From Hyphomicrobiales bacterium (GTDB taxonomy: Bacteria; Pseudomonadota; Alphaproteobacteria; Rhodobacterales; Rhodobacteraceae), in NCBI GenBank assembly GCA_003558415.1, contig PWLT01000134.1, positions 1 to 12,937 of the forward strand: DNA of 12,937 bases, read 5' to 3'. Shown here in pieces: positions 7,381-12,937 of the stretch. The position numbers and the translations under genes were made by a program. Under the pieces are notes generated by a model that was not told the DNA's origin, ran no database searches, and saw only the letters and a list, made by a program, of their open reading frames with translations. Numbering within the stretch: the stretch's first letter is position 1; each line of letters opens with the position of its first letter.

Positions 7381-8226
7381 ATGAGCGCACGCATGAGCAC
7401 CATCGCGGGAGCGGCATTGGCGCTCTGCCTCGCCGTACCGGCCCAGGCCGACGAGCCCACCGCCGATACGGTGGTCGCACGGGTCAATGACACCGAGATC
7501 ACGCTGGGCCACATGATCATCGTCGCCCAGCGCCTGCCCGAGCAGTTCCAGCAATTGCCCGACGAGCAGCTCTTCGACGGCATTCTCGACCAGCTCGTGG
7601 AGCAGACCGCGCTGGCCGACACCGCCGGCGAGCCCGACCGGCGCACGCGGATCCTGCTGGAAACCACGCAGCGCGAGCTCATTGCCAACAGCCTGCTGTC
7701 GCGAACCGCCGACGCGGCGCTCGACGACGAGGCGCTGGAGGCGGCCTATGCCGCGCGTTACCTGGATGCCGAGCCCGAGCAGGAGTTCAGCGCCGCGCAT
7801 ATCCTCGTGGAGACCGAGGAACTGGCCGAGGAACTGCGCGCCGAGCTGGCCGAGGGTGCGGATTTCGCCGAGCTTGCGCAGGAGCATTCGCAGGATCCCG
7901 GTTCGGCCGCCGAAGGGGGCAATCTGGGCTGGTTCGGCCCGGGCATGATGGTCGAGCCCTTCGAGCAGGCGGTCATGGATCTGGAGCCCGGCGAGGTGTC
8001 GGACCCCGTCGAGACGCAGTTCGGCTGGCATCTGATCCGGCTGGACGAGACCCGCGACGCGGAGGTGCCCGAGCTCGACGCGGTGCGCGATGAGCTGACC
8101 CGCGAGGTGCGGGAGCAAGCCGTCTTTGCCCATATCCAGGAGGTTCGCGAAGCCGCCGATATCGAGCTTATGGTCGAGGGGATCGACCGTGGGCTGTTCC
8201 GCGACCCGAGCCTGCTTGACGACTGA
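7381..8226 (+). CDS. Exported parvulin-type peptidyl-prolyl cis-trans isomerase
   Basis: A 281-residue protein with a signal peptide (residues 1-23, hydrophobic stretch IAGAALALCLAVP, likely cut after AQA). An alpha-helical N-terminal chaperone-like part (about 30-130) precedes a PpiC-type rotamase domain at about 135-222. Typical parvulin blocks are visible: AAHILVET, FAELAQEHSQDPGSA, GGNLGWFGPGMMVEPFE and VETQFGWHLIRL. It should catalyse proline isomerisation in newly exported proteins in the periplasm, which fits its position divergent from secA. The ATG at 7381 follows GGAAGGA by 7 nt; ATGs at 7366 and 7393 are alternatives, and the longer open frame from 7201 lacks family similarity. argJ starts 20 nt downstream, so the genes are probably co-transcribed. 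Confidence 0.92.
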   Translation: MSARMSTIAGAALALCLAVPAQADEPTADTVVARVNDTEITLGHMIIVAQRLPEQFQQLPDEQLFDGILDQLVEQTALADTAGEPDRRTRILLETTQRELIANSLLSRTADAALDDEALEAAYAARYLDAEPEQEFSAAHILVETEELAEELRAELAEGADFAELAQEHSQDPGSAAEGGNLGWFGPGMMVEPFEQAVMDLEPGEVSDPVETQFGWHLIRLDETRDAEVPELDAVRDELTREVREQAVFAHIQEVREAADIELMVEGIDRGLFRDPSLLDD

Positions 8227-8246
8227 TCCCTTGAGGGCGCACCGCC

Positions 8247-9611
8247 ATGACCAAGACGGGCACGACCCGCAGGTGGAAGATGATCGTCGTGAAGCTGCGC
8301 GCCGAAGTGGCGCGGCTTCGACGGCGGTTGCAGCGTGAGCGTGCGCAGGCGCGCCCGTCCGGGGCGGCAGCTCCCATCTCGCCGCTGGCGCCGGCGCGAT
8401 TTCCGCGCCTGCCCCCGGTGGCGGGCGTCGAATTCGCCAGTTGCGCCGCCGGGGTGCGTTATTCCGGCCGCGATGACGTGATGCTTGCACGGCTGGCGCC
8501 GGGGACGCGGATTGCCGGGGTCTTCACCCGCTCGGCCACGCGCGCCGCGCCGGTGCTCGACTGTCAGGACAAGCTGGCCCGGGGTGCGGCGGCGGGGCCG
8601 CAGGGTGCTGCGATCATCGTCAATTCCGGCAATGCCAACGCCTTCACGGGCCGCGCCGGGGCGGCCTCCGTCGCGGCGATCTCCGCCGCCGTGGCCGGCA
8701 TGCTCTCGATCCCCGAATCGCGCGTCTTCTCGGCCTCGACCGGTGTGATCGGCGAGCCGCTGGCGCATGAGCGCATCACCGCGCGGCTGCCCGATCTGGT
8801 CTCGGCGCTTGCCCCCGAGCGCATCGAGCCCGCCGCGCGCGCCATCATGACCACCGACACCTTCGCCAAGGGCGCGGGCGCGGAAATCGAGATCGCCGGC
8901 GTGCCAGTGCGCATCAGCGGGATCGCCAAGGGCTCGGGCATGATCGCGCCCGACATGGCGACCATGCTGGTCTATATCTTCACCGATGCCACGATCGAGG
9001 CGGCGCTGCTGCAGGACATGCTCGTGCGGCTCAATGCGCGCAGTTTCAACTGTATCACCGTGGACAGTGACACCTCGACCTCCGACACGCTGATGGTCGC
9101 CGCGACCGGCTGCAGCGCGGCGCCGGCGATCACCGAAGCCGACAGTGCCGAGGCGCGCGCATTCGAGGCGGCGCTGGGGGGCGTGATGCGCGATCTCGCC
9201 CATCAGGTGGTGCGTGACGGGGAAGGTGCGACGAAATTCGTCGAGCTGCGCGTGAGCGGCGCGCAGGACGATGCCGATGCGCACAAGGTGGGGATGGCCA
9301 TCGCCAATTCGCCGCTGGTCAAGACCGCGATCGCGGGGGAGGACCCGAACTGGGGGCGCATCGTCATGGCGGTGGGAAAATCCGGCGCGGCGGCCGATCG
9401 CGACCGGCTTTCGATCCGTCTGGGCGATCTGCTGCTCGCCGAGAAAGGCCAGCGCGCCGCGCAGTACAACGAGGCCGACGCGGCCGCCTACATGACGCGT
9501 CAGGAGCTGCTCATCGGCGTCGATCTGGGGCTGGGAGAGGGCGCGGCCACGATCTGGACCTGCGATCTGACGCATCGCTATATCGACATCAATGCCGATT
9601 ACCGCTCCTGA
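8247..9611 (+). CDS. argJ: Bifunctional glutamate N-acetyltransferase / amino-acid N-acetyltransferase ArgJ
   Basis: ArgJ moves the acetyl group from N-acetylornithine to glutamate, closing the cyclic arginine pathway; bifunctional forms also use acetyl-CoA. The 454-residue protein has the oxyanion-hole region STGVIGE (164-170), MTTDTFAK (201-208) and the autoprocessing site GMIAPDMATM, where cleavage before Thr239 frees the nucleophile. EDPNWGRI and the C-terminal INADYRS end are typical. The family core begins near residue 43 (PISPLAPARF), leaving about 40 extra residues that are very basic and look helical (KLRAEVARLRRRLQRERAQAR). There is no ATG or GTG between 8310 and the core, so at least part of this extension is probably made. 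The start at 8247 has GAGGG about 10 nt upstream; the ATG at 8280, preceded by AGGTGG, is a real alternative. It overlaps mutT by 20 nt. Confidence 0.95.
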   Translation: MTKTGTTRRWKMIVVKLRAEVARLRRRLQRERAQARPSGAAAPISPLAPARFPRLPPVAGVEFASCAAGVRYSGRDDVMLARLAPGTRIAGVFTRSATRAAPVLDCQDKLARGAAAGPQGAAIIVNSGNANAFTGRAGAASVAAISAAVAGMLSIPESRVFSASTGVIGEPLAHERITARLPDLVSALAPERIEPAARAIMTTDTFAKGAGAEIEIAGVPVRISGIAKGSGMIAPDMATMLVYIFTDATIEAALLQDMLVRLNARSFNCITVDSDTSTSDTLMVAATGCSAAPAITEADSAEARAFEAALGGVMRDLAHQVVRDGEGATKFVELRVSGAQDDADAHKVGMAIANSPLVKTAIAGEDPNWGRIVMAVGKSGAAADRDRLSIRLGDLLLAEKGQRAAQYNEADAAAYMTRQELLIGVDLGLGEGAATIWTCDLTHRYIDINADYRS

Positions 9612-10023
9612 CCCGCCGCACAAGGTGCCGCTTGTTCTCGTCGCGGCGGTGGCGCTGATCGATGTGGACGGGCGCGTGCTGCTCGCCCAGCGGCCCGAGG
9701 GCAAGTCGATGGCCGGGCTGTGGGAGTTTCCCGGCGGCAAGGTCGAGCCGGGCGAGACGCCCGAGGCCGCGCTGATCCGCGAGCTGCGCGAGGAGCTTGG
9801 GATCGAGACCTGGGGAAGCTGCCTCGCGCCGCTGAGCTTCGCCAGTCACAGCTACCCGGATTTTCACCTCCTGATGCCGCTTTTTGCCTGCCGCAAGTGG
9901 CAGGGCCAGCCGCGCCCGCTGGAGGCGCAGGCGCTCAAATGGGTGCGTCCGCGCGATCTGCGCGACTACCCGATGCCGCCTGCCGATCTGCCGCTGATCC
10001 CGATCCTGCGCGACTGGCTCTGA
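9592..10023 (+). CDS. mutT: MutT-type Nudix hydrolase (8-oxo-dGTP diphosphatase)
   Basis: A 143-residue Nudix protein. The Nudix box is complete: Gly49, Glu55, then RELREELGI at 63-71, with Glu67 and Glu68 as metal ligands. The N-terminal VLVAAVALIDVDGRVLLAQRPEGKSMAGLWEFPGG is typical of MutT, which hydrolyses 8-oxo-dGTP and so removes mutagenic oxidised nucleotides. The C-terminal LKWVRPRDLRDYPMPPAD also matches MutT-type enzymes. The ATG lies inside argJ, with the two frames overlapping by 20 nt, so translation is likely coupled. Other Nudix substrates cannot be excluded. The gene ends 11 nt before the convergent thiolase gene. Confidence 0.9.
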   Translation: MPITAPDPPHKVPLVLVAAVALIDVDGRVLLAQRPEGKSMAGLWEFPGGKVEPGETPEAALIRELREELGIETWGSCLAPLSFASHSYPDFHLLMPLFACRKWQGQPRPLEAQALKWVRPRDLRDYPMPPADLPLIPILRDWL

Positions 10024-10037
10024 GCCGGGGCGGCTCA
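10021..10037. repeat. Short inverted repeat containing both convergent stop codons
   Basis: TGAGCC-GGGGC-GGCTCA is a 6-bp stem with a 5-nt loop. Its left arm begins with the mutT stop codon and its right arm ends with the thiolase stop codon (TCA on the plus strand). It may act as a weak bidirectional 3' end signal, although no T-tract follows on either strand. Confidence 0.4.
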
Positions 10038-11210
10038 GGCGCGCTCGATGGCCAGCGCGATGCCCTGCCCGCCGCCGATGCACATGGTGATCAGCGCGCG
10101 CCGCCCGCCGCTGCGCTCCAGCTCGTAAAGCGCCTTGACCGTGAGGATCGCGCCGGTGGCGCCGACCGGATGGCCCAGCGCGACGGCGCCGCCATTGGGA
10201 TTGACCCGCGCGGGGTCCAGCCCCAGCGCGCGGTTGACCGCGATGGCCTGCGCGGCGAAGGCCTCGTTCGATTCGATGACGTCGAAATCCTCCACCGAAA
10301 GGCCCGTGCGCGCGCAGAGTGCCTTGACGGCGGGGATCGGCCCCAGCCCCATCACCTCGGGCTCCACCCCGGCATGGGCATAGCCCAGAAGATGCGCGCG
10401 TGGGCTCAGCCCCGCCGCCTGCGCGGCCTCAGCGCGCGCAAGCACCAGCGCCGCCGCACCGTCATTGATGCCGCTGGCATTGCCGGCGGTGACACTTCCC
10501 TCGCGCTGGAAGGCCGGGCGCAGCGCGGCGAGGCCTTGGGCCGTGGTTTCCTTGGGGTGCTCATCGGTCGCAAACTCGACCGTGCCCTTGCGGGTGGCGA
10601 CTTCCACGGGCGCGATCTGATCGGCGAAGCGGCCCTCGGCAATGGCGCGCGCGGCGCGGCGCTGGCTTTCCAGCGCGAAGGCGTCCTGATCCTCGCGCGA
10701 GATGTCGTGCCGGGCGGCGACATTCTCGGCCGTGACCCCCATATGCCCGGTGCCGAAGGGGCAGTTGAGCGCGCCGAGCATCATGTCGAGCGCGCGCGCC
10801 TCGCCCATCTTCTGGCCGAAACGCGCGACCTGCAGCGCATGCGGCGCGCGGCTCATGCTTTCGGCACCGCCGGCGAGCGCGAAATCGGCGTCACCCAGCA
10901 TCAGTGCATGCGCGGCCGAGACGACCGCCTGCGCGCCCGAGCCGCACAGCCGATTGACGTTCATCGCCGGTGTGGACTCGGGGATGCCCGCCTGCATGGC
11001 CGCGACGCGGCTGAGATACATGTCGCGCGGCTCGGTATTGATGACATGGCCGAAGACGACATGGCCGATGTGCCCGCCCTCGACACCCGCGCGCTCCATC
11101 GCGGCGCGCGCGGCAATGGTGCCCAGATCAATGGGCGGGGTTGCGGCGAGCGCGCCGCCGAAGGTGCCGATGGCGGTGCGCGCAGCGCCGAGAATGACGA
11201 GTCCGGTCAT
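10035..11210 (-). CDS. Thiolase (acetyl-CoA C-acetyltransferase / acyltransferase)
   Basis: A 391-residue thiolase, the usual length for the biosynthetic/degradative acetoacetyl-CoA class. The catalytic residues are intact: nucleophile Cys89 in NVNRLCGSGAQA, His347 in GHPVGATG and Cys377 in CIGGGQG. The NEAFAAQA block is also present. It is cytoplasmic and interconverts two acetyl-CoA with acetoacetyl-CoA, or cleaves longer 3-ketoacyl-CoA. It is the last gene of a MarR-maiA-thiolase unit, starting 11 nt after the maiA stop with GGGAG about 6 nt upstream. Homogentisate breakdown ends in fumarate and acetoacetate, so a thiolase here could take acetoacetyl-CoA to acetyl-CoA. The exact chain-length preference cannot be read from the sequence. 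Confidence 0.93.
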   Translation of the reverse strand: MTGLVILGAARTAIGTFGGALAATPPIDLGTIAARAAMERAGVEGGHIGHVVFGHVINTEPRDMYLSRVAAMQAGIPESTPAMNVNRLCGSGAQAVVSAAHALMLGDADFALAGGAESMSRAPHALQVARFGQKMGEARALDMMLGALNCPFGTGHMGVTAENVAARHDISREDQDAFALESQRRAARAIAEGRFADQIAPVEVATRKGTVEFATDEHPKETTAQGLAALRPAFQREGSVTAGNASGINDGAAALVLARAEAAQAAGLSPRAHLLGYAHAGVEPEVMGLGPIPAVKALCARTGLSVEDFDVIESNEAFAAQAIAVNRALGLDPARVNPNGGAVALGHPVGATGAILTVKALYELERSGGRRALITMCIGGGQGIALAIERA

Positions 11211-11221
11211 GGTGGCTCCCC

Positions 11222-11851
11222 TCAGGGTTTGAAATTGTCAGGATGGGCTGCGCTCACCGCCGGAATTTCGTCAAGGGCCCGGGAAATCGCCCGAACACGC
11301 GGCATGTCGCTCAGATCGACCTCCCAGCGCCGGGCATTGTAGATCTGCGGCACGAGGCAGATATCGGCCATCGACACGGCGTCGCCATGGCAATAGCGCC
11401 CGGTAGCGGGGTGATCGAGCATCCGCTCGAAGGCGGCCAGCCCGCGCCCGATATGGTGCTGCATCCAGCCCTCCATGGTGATTCCGCCGTCCGAATTCTC
11501 CACCGCGTAGCGCGCCACCGAGAGGTTGCACACGGGGTGGATCTCCATGGCGATGGCATGGGTGAGCGCGCGCACCCGCGCGCGGCCTTCGGCATCCGCG
11601 GGCAGGAAGCCGGCGCCGCGCGTCTCGTCGAGATATTCGATGATCGCCACCGACTGCGTGAGCGTCAGCCCGTCGATCTCCAGCGTCGGCACCAGCCCCT
11701 GCGGGTTGCGCGCCAAGTTCTCGGGCGCGCGGTGGTCGCCTTCGAGCAGGTTCACCGTCACCGACTCATGCGCCAGATCCAGAAGGCCCAGCGCGATGCG
11801 CAGCCGGTAGGACGCCGAGGAGCGCCAGTAGTCGTAAAGCACAATCGTCAT
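11222..11851 (-). CDS. maiA: Maleylacetoacetate isomerase (zeta-class GST)
   Basis: A 209-residue glutathione-dependent isomerase that converts maleylacetoacetate to fumarylacetoacetate, the second step after homogentisate ring cleavage. The N-terminal thioredoxin-like domain carries the zeta motif SSASYRLRIAL (residues 11-21), the cis-proline VPTLEIDG (Pro55) and the glutathione-binding QS at 66-67. The all-alpha C-terminal domain includes GWMQHHIGRGLAAFERML and SMADICLVPQIYNA. The motif has alanine where many zeta enzymes have a cysteine (SSC), a variation common in bacterial members. Its ATG overlaps the marR stop by 4 nt (ATGA), and GGAGGAG precedes it, so the two are translationally coupled. 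It is adjacent to hmgA, which supports the specific function over a generic GST. Confidence 0.93.
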   Translation of the reverse strand: MTIVLYDYWRSSASYRLRIALGLLDLAHESVTVNLLEGDHRAPENLARNPQGLVPTLEIDGLTLTQSVAIIEYLDETRGAGFLPADAEGRARVRALTHAIAMEIHPVCNLSVARYAVENSDGGITMEGWMQHHIGRGLAAFERMLDHPATGRYCHGDAVSMADICLVPQIYNARRWEVDLSDMPRVRAISRALDEIPAVSAAHPDNFKP

Positions 11852-12276
11852 GTCGTCTCCTCCAGTCTGGCCAGCGCGCGGCGCAGCGAATTGGCCTCAT
11901 TGCCGAGCCGTGCCTCGAGCTCGGCCTGGTACTGCAGTGCCACGGGGATGATCTGCTCGACCAGGGCGCGGCCCCTGTCGGTCAGTGCCAGCTTTACCAG
12001 CCGCCCGTCCTGGGGATCGGGGGTCTTGGAGATATGGCCCGCCGCCTCGAGCCGCGCGGCGGCACGGCTGACGCGCGACTTGTCCAGATCGACGCGCGCA
12101 TGGATCTCGCGCACGCTGACCGCGCCCGCCTGCACGAGATGGGCAAGCACGCGCCATTCGGGGATGCTCAGCCCGAAATCGCGTCTGTAGCGCTCGGCAA
12201 AGGCGCGGCTGACGCGCGATGAGGCCACCGAAAGCTGATAGGGCAGGAAGCTGTCGAGGTCGAACTCCTGTTTCAT
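11848..12276 (-). CDS. MarR-family transcriptional regulator of the homogentisate locus
   Basis: A 142-residue MarR protein. Helical dimerisation segments flank a winged helix-turn-helix: IPEWRVLAHL (39-48), VREIHARVDLDKSRVSRAAARLEAAG with the recognition helix at about 66-79, and the wing DPQDGRLVKLALTDRGRAL (87-105) with the conserved Asp90/Arg92 pair. It heads the marR-maiA-thiolase operon and is divergent from hmgA, so I infer that it controls both, probably as a repressor relieved by a pathway intermediate. The likely site is the palindrome at 12390-12409. There is no Shine-Dalgarno sequence before the ATG, and the best promoter match would start transcription at or next to it, so the mRNA may be leaderless. 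The effector is unknown. Confidence 0.92.
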   Translation of the reverse strand: MKQEFDLDSFLPYQLSVASSRVSRAFAERYRRDFGLSIPEWRVLAHLVQAGAVSVREIHARVDLDKSRVSRAAARLEAAGHISKTPDPQDGRLVKLALTDRGRALVEQIIPVALQYQAELEARLGNEANSLRRALARLEETT

Positions 12277-12282
12277 GCGCCG

Positions 12283-12310
12283 ATCATTGCAATTGCCACG
12301 ACCGCGTCAA
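12283..12310 (-). promoter_or_regulatory. Putative promoter of the marR-maiA-thiolase operon
   Basis: On the minus strand TTGACG (12310-12305, five of six) is followed by 16 nt and AATGAT (12288-12283, four of six). The spacer and -10 region contain a TTGCAA/GCAATTGC dyad (12286-12296) that shares TTGCA with the large palindrome before hmgA, suggesting autoregulation. The predicted start coincides with the marR ATG. Confidence 0.4.
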
Positions 12311-12384
12311 GGTGAAACCTGCCCGCCGTGGCCGGCGGGTTCCTGCGCGCAGGCATCGAATGCCGGATGCGCGGCCGAGCGGGC

Positions 12385-12412
12385 TTGACATCGTTGCACG
12401 TGCAACGATATT
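12385..12412 (+). promoter_or_regulatory. hmgA: Putative hmgA promoter
   Basis: A perfect TTGACA (12385-12390) is followed by a 16-nt spacer and GATATT (12407-12412, four of six). The start would be near 12419, giving a leader of about 68 nt. The spacer is filled by a perfect palindrome, a typical layout for repression by blocking RNA polymerase. Confidence 0.6.
12390..12409. promoter_or_regulatory. Perfect 20-bp palindromic operator, probably for the MarR regulator
   Basis: ATCGTTGCACGTGCAACGAT is its own reverse complement over all 20 bases. It covers the whole spacer of the hmgA promoter and touches both hexamers. MarR dimers bind palindromes of about this size, and the only regulator gene nearby is the divergent MarR, so assignment is by context. 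Confidence 0.75.
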
Positions 12413-12424
12413 GATGAGGGCAAC

Positions 12425-12453
12425 GGAATCATGCATCCACGGTGCATGATTCC
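12425..12453 (+). repeat. Perfect inverted repeat at the start of the hmgA leader
   Basis: GGAATCATGCA and TGCATGATTCC form an 11-bp perfect stem around a 7-nt loop; with a T-G wobble and a C-G pair it can extend to 13 bp closing on CAC. It would begin about 6 nt from the proposed transcription start. It could be a 5' stabilising hairpin or a second protein-binding site. Confidence 0.6.
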
Positions 12454-12461
12454 CCTTTGCG

Positions 12462-12475
12462 TTCGGTCAGCCGAA
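12462..12475 (+). repeat. Small hairpin abutting the hmgA ribosome-binding site
   Basis: TTCGG-TCAG-CCGAA is a 5-bp stem with a tetraloop. The last two bases of its 3' arm are the AA that opens the AAGGAGG ribosome-binding site (12474-12480), which sits 6 nt before the hmgA ATG. The core GGAGG stays exposed. Confidence 0.4.
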
Positions 12476-12486
12476 GGAGGAGACCC

Positions 12487-12937
12487 ATGAACAAGCAGAC
12501 ATCCCCGCGCGAGATGGTCCGCGATGCCCGCACCACCGGCACGCATGAAGGCTACATGCCCGGCTTCGGCAACGATTTCGAGACCGAGGCCCTGCCCGGC
12601 GCGCTGCCGCAGGGCATGAACAGCCCGCAGAAATGCAATTACGGCCTCTATGCCGAGCAGCTTTCGGGCACGCCCTTCACCGCGCCGCGTGGCCAGAACG
12701 AGCGCACCTGGTGCTACCGCATCCGCCCCTCGGTCAAGCACACCACCCGCTTCAAGAAGATCGACCTGCCCTACTGGAAATCGGCGCCGCATGTGGATCC
12801 GGACGTGATCAGCCTAGGCCAGTATCGCTGGGACCCAGTGCCGCTGCCGGAGGGTGACGAGGGGCTTACCTTCCTGACCGGCATGCGCACCATGACCACC
12901 GCGGGCGACGTGAACACCCAGGTGGGCATGGCCACCC
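12487..12937 (+). CDS. hmgA: Homogentisate 1,2-dioxygenase (5' part only)
   Basis: The first 150 codons of about 450 are present; the gene is cut by the window end. The N-terminal sequence is highly characteristic: [19 protein letters not shown] (20-38), [20 protein letters not shown] (45-64) and [16 protein letters not shown] (67-82). HmgA is a cytoplasmic Fe(II) enzyme that opens the homogentisate ring to maleylacetoacetate, the committed step of tyrosine and phenylalanine degradation. The iron ligands lie further downstream and cannot be checked here. A strong AAGGAGG lies 6 nt before the ATG. It diverges from marR-maiA-thiolase. A fumarylacetoacetase gene would be expected just beyond the window. 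Confidence 0.96.
   Translation, partial: MNKQTSPREMVRDARTTGTHEGYMPGFGNDFETEALPGALPQGMNSPQKCNYGLYAEQLSGTPFTAPRGQNERTWCYRIRPSVKHTTRFKKIDLPYWKSAPHVDPDVISLGQYRWDPVPLPEGDEGLTFLTGMRTMTTAGDVNTQVGMAT

Noticed and set aside
7758..9740. Long minus-strand open frame opposite ppiC, argJ and mutT
   Set aside because: It spans three recognised genes on the other strand and has a His/Arg/Gly-rich shadow composition with no known domain.
9720..11342. Long plus-strand open frame across mutT, the thiolase and maiA
   Set aside because: It lies out of frame with mutT and antisense to thiolase and maiA, both with intact catalytic motifs.

Overview
The window looks like chromosomal core DNA from a high-GC alphaproteobacterium, most likely of the Rhodobacterales (Roseobacter-type). 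The pointers are uniformly GC-rich third codon positions, the gene order secA | ppiC-argJ-mutT, an OmpA-tailed phosphate-binding-like protein, and protein sequences that read like that group. I see no mobile element, CRISPR array, rRNA or tRNA, and no patch of foreign-looking composition. The family assignment rests on protein resemblance recalled from memory, not on a search.

Left part (1-4338): the 5' end of a membrane-bound CapD/WbpM-type nucleotide-sugar dehydratase gene (minus strand) is separated by about 400 nt from radC (plus strand). radC converges on a two-gene minus-strand unit. Its upstream gene is an exported protein of unknown function with four cysteines, and its downstream gene is an exported PstS-like ligand-binding domain fused to an OmpA peptidoglycan-binding domain. 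Middle (4339-7380): secA lies upstream of this pair on the same strand and ends in a perfect 11-bp terminator-like hairpin. It is transcribed divergently from the next operon, and the shared gap carries a good sigma70-type promoter for secA.

Right-middle (7381-10023): a plus-strand operon of ppiC-type peptidyl-prolyl isomerase, argJ (with an odd basic N-terminal extension) and mutT; argJ and mutT overlap by 20 nt. SecA drives export, and the parvulin is an exported folding helper. argJ and mutT belong to arginine synthesis and nucleotide-pool cleaning, so this cluster groups housekeeping functions rather than one pathway.

Right end (10035-12937): a homogentisate (tyrosine/phenylalanine) degradation locus. 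A MarR-family regulator, maleylacetoacetate isomerase and a thiolase form a tight minus-strand operon, diverging from hmgA (homogentisate 1,2-dioxygenase, cut by the window end). The divergent gap holds the best regulatory signal in the window: a perfect 20-bp palindrome lying exactly in the -35/-10 spacer of the hmgA promoter. Two hairpins follow in the presumed hmgA leader. Together HmgA, MaiA, a fumarylacetoacetase (not in the window, perhaps downstream of hmgA) and the thiolase would take homogentisate to fumarate and acetyl-CoA.

I did not find an obviously new defence or mobile system. The items most worth following are the PstS-OmpA/unknown exported pair, the regulatory architecture of the hmg locus, and the ArgJ extension.
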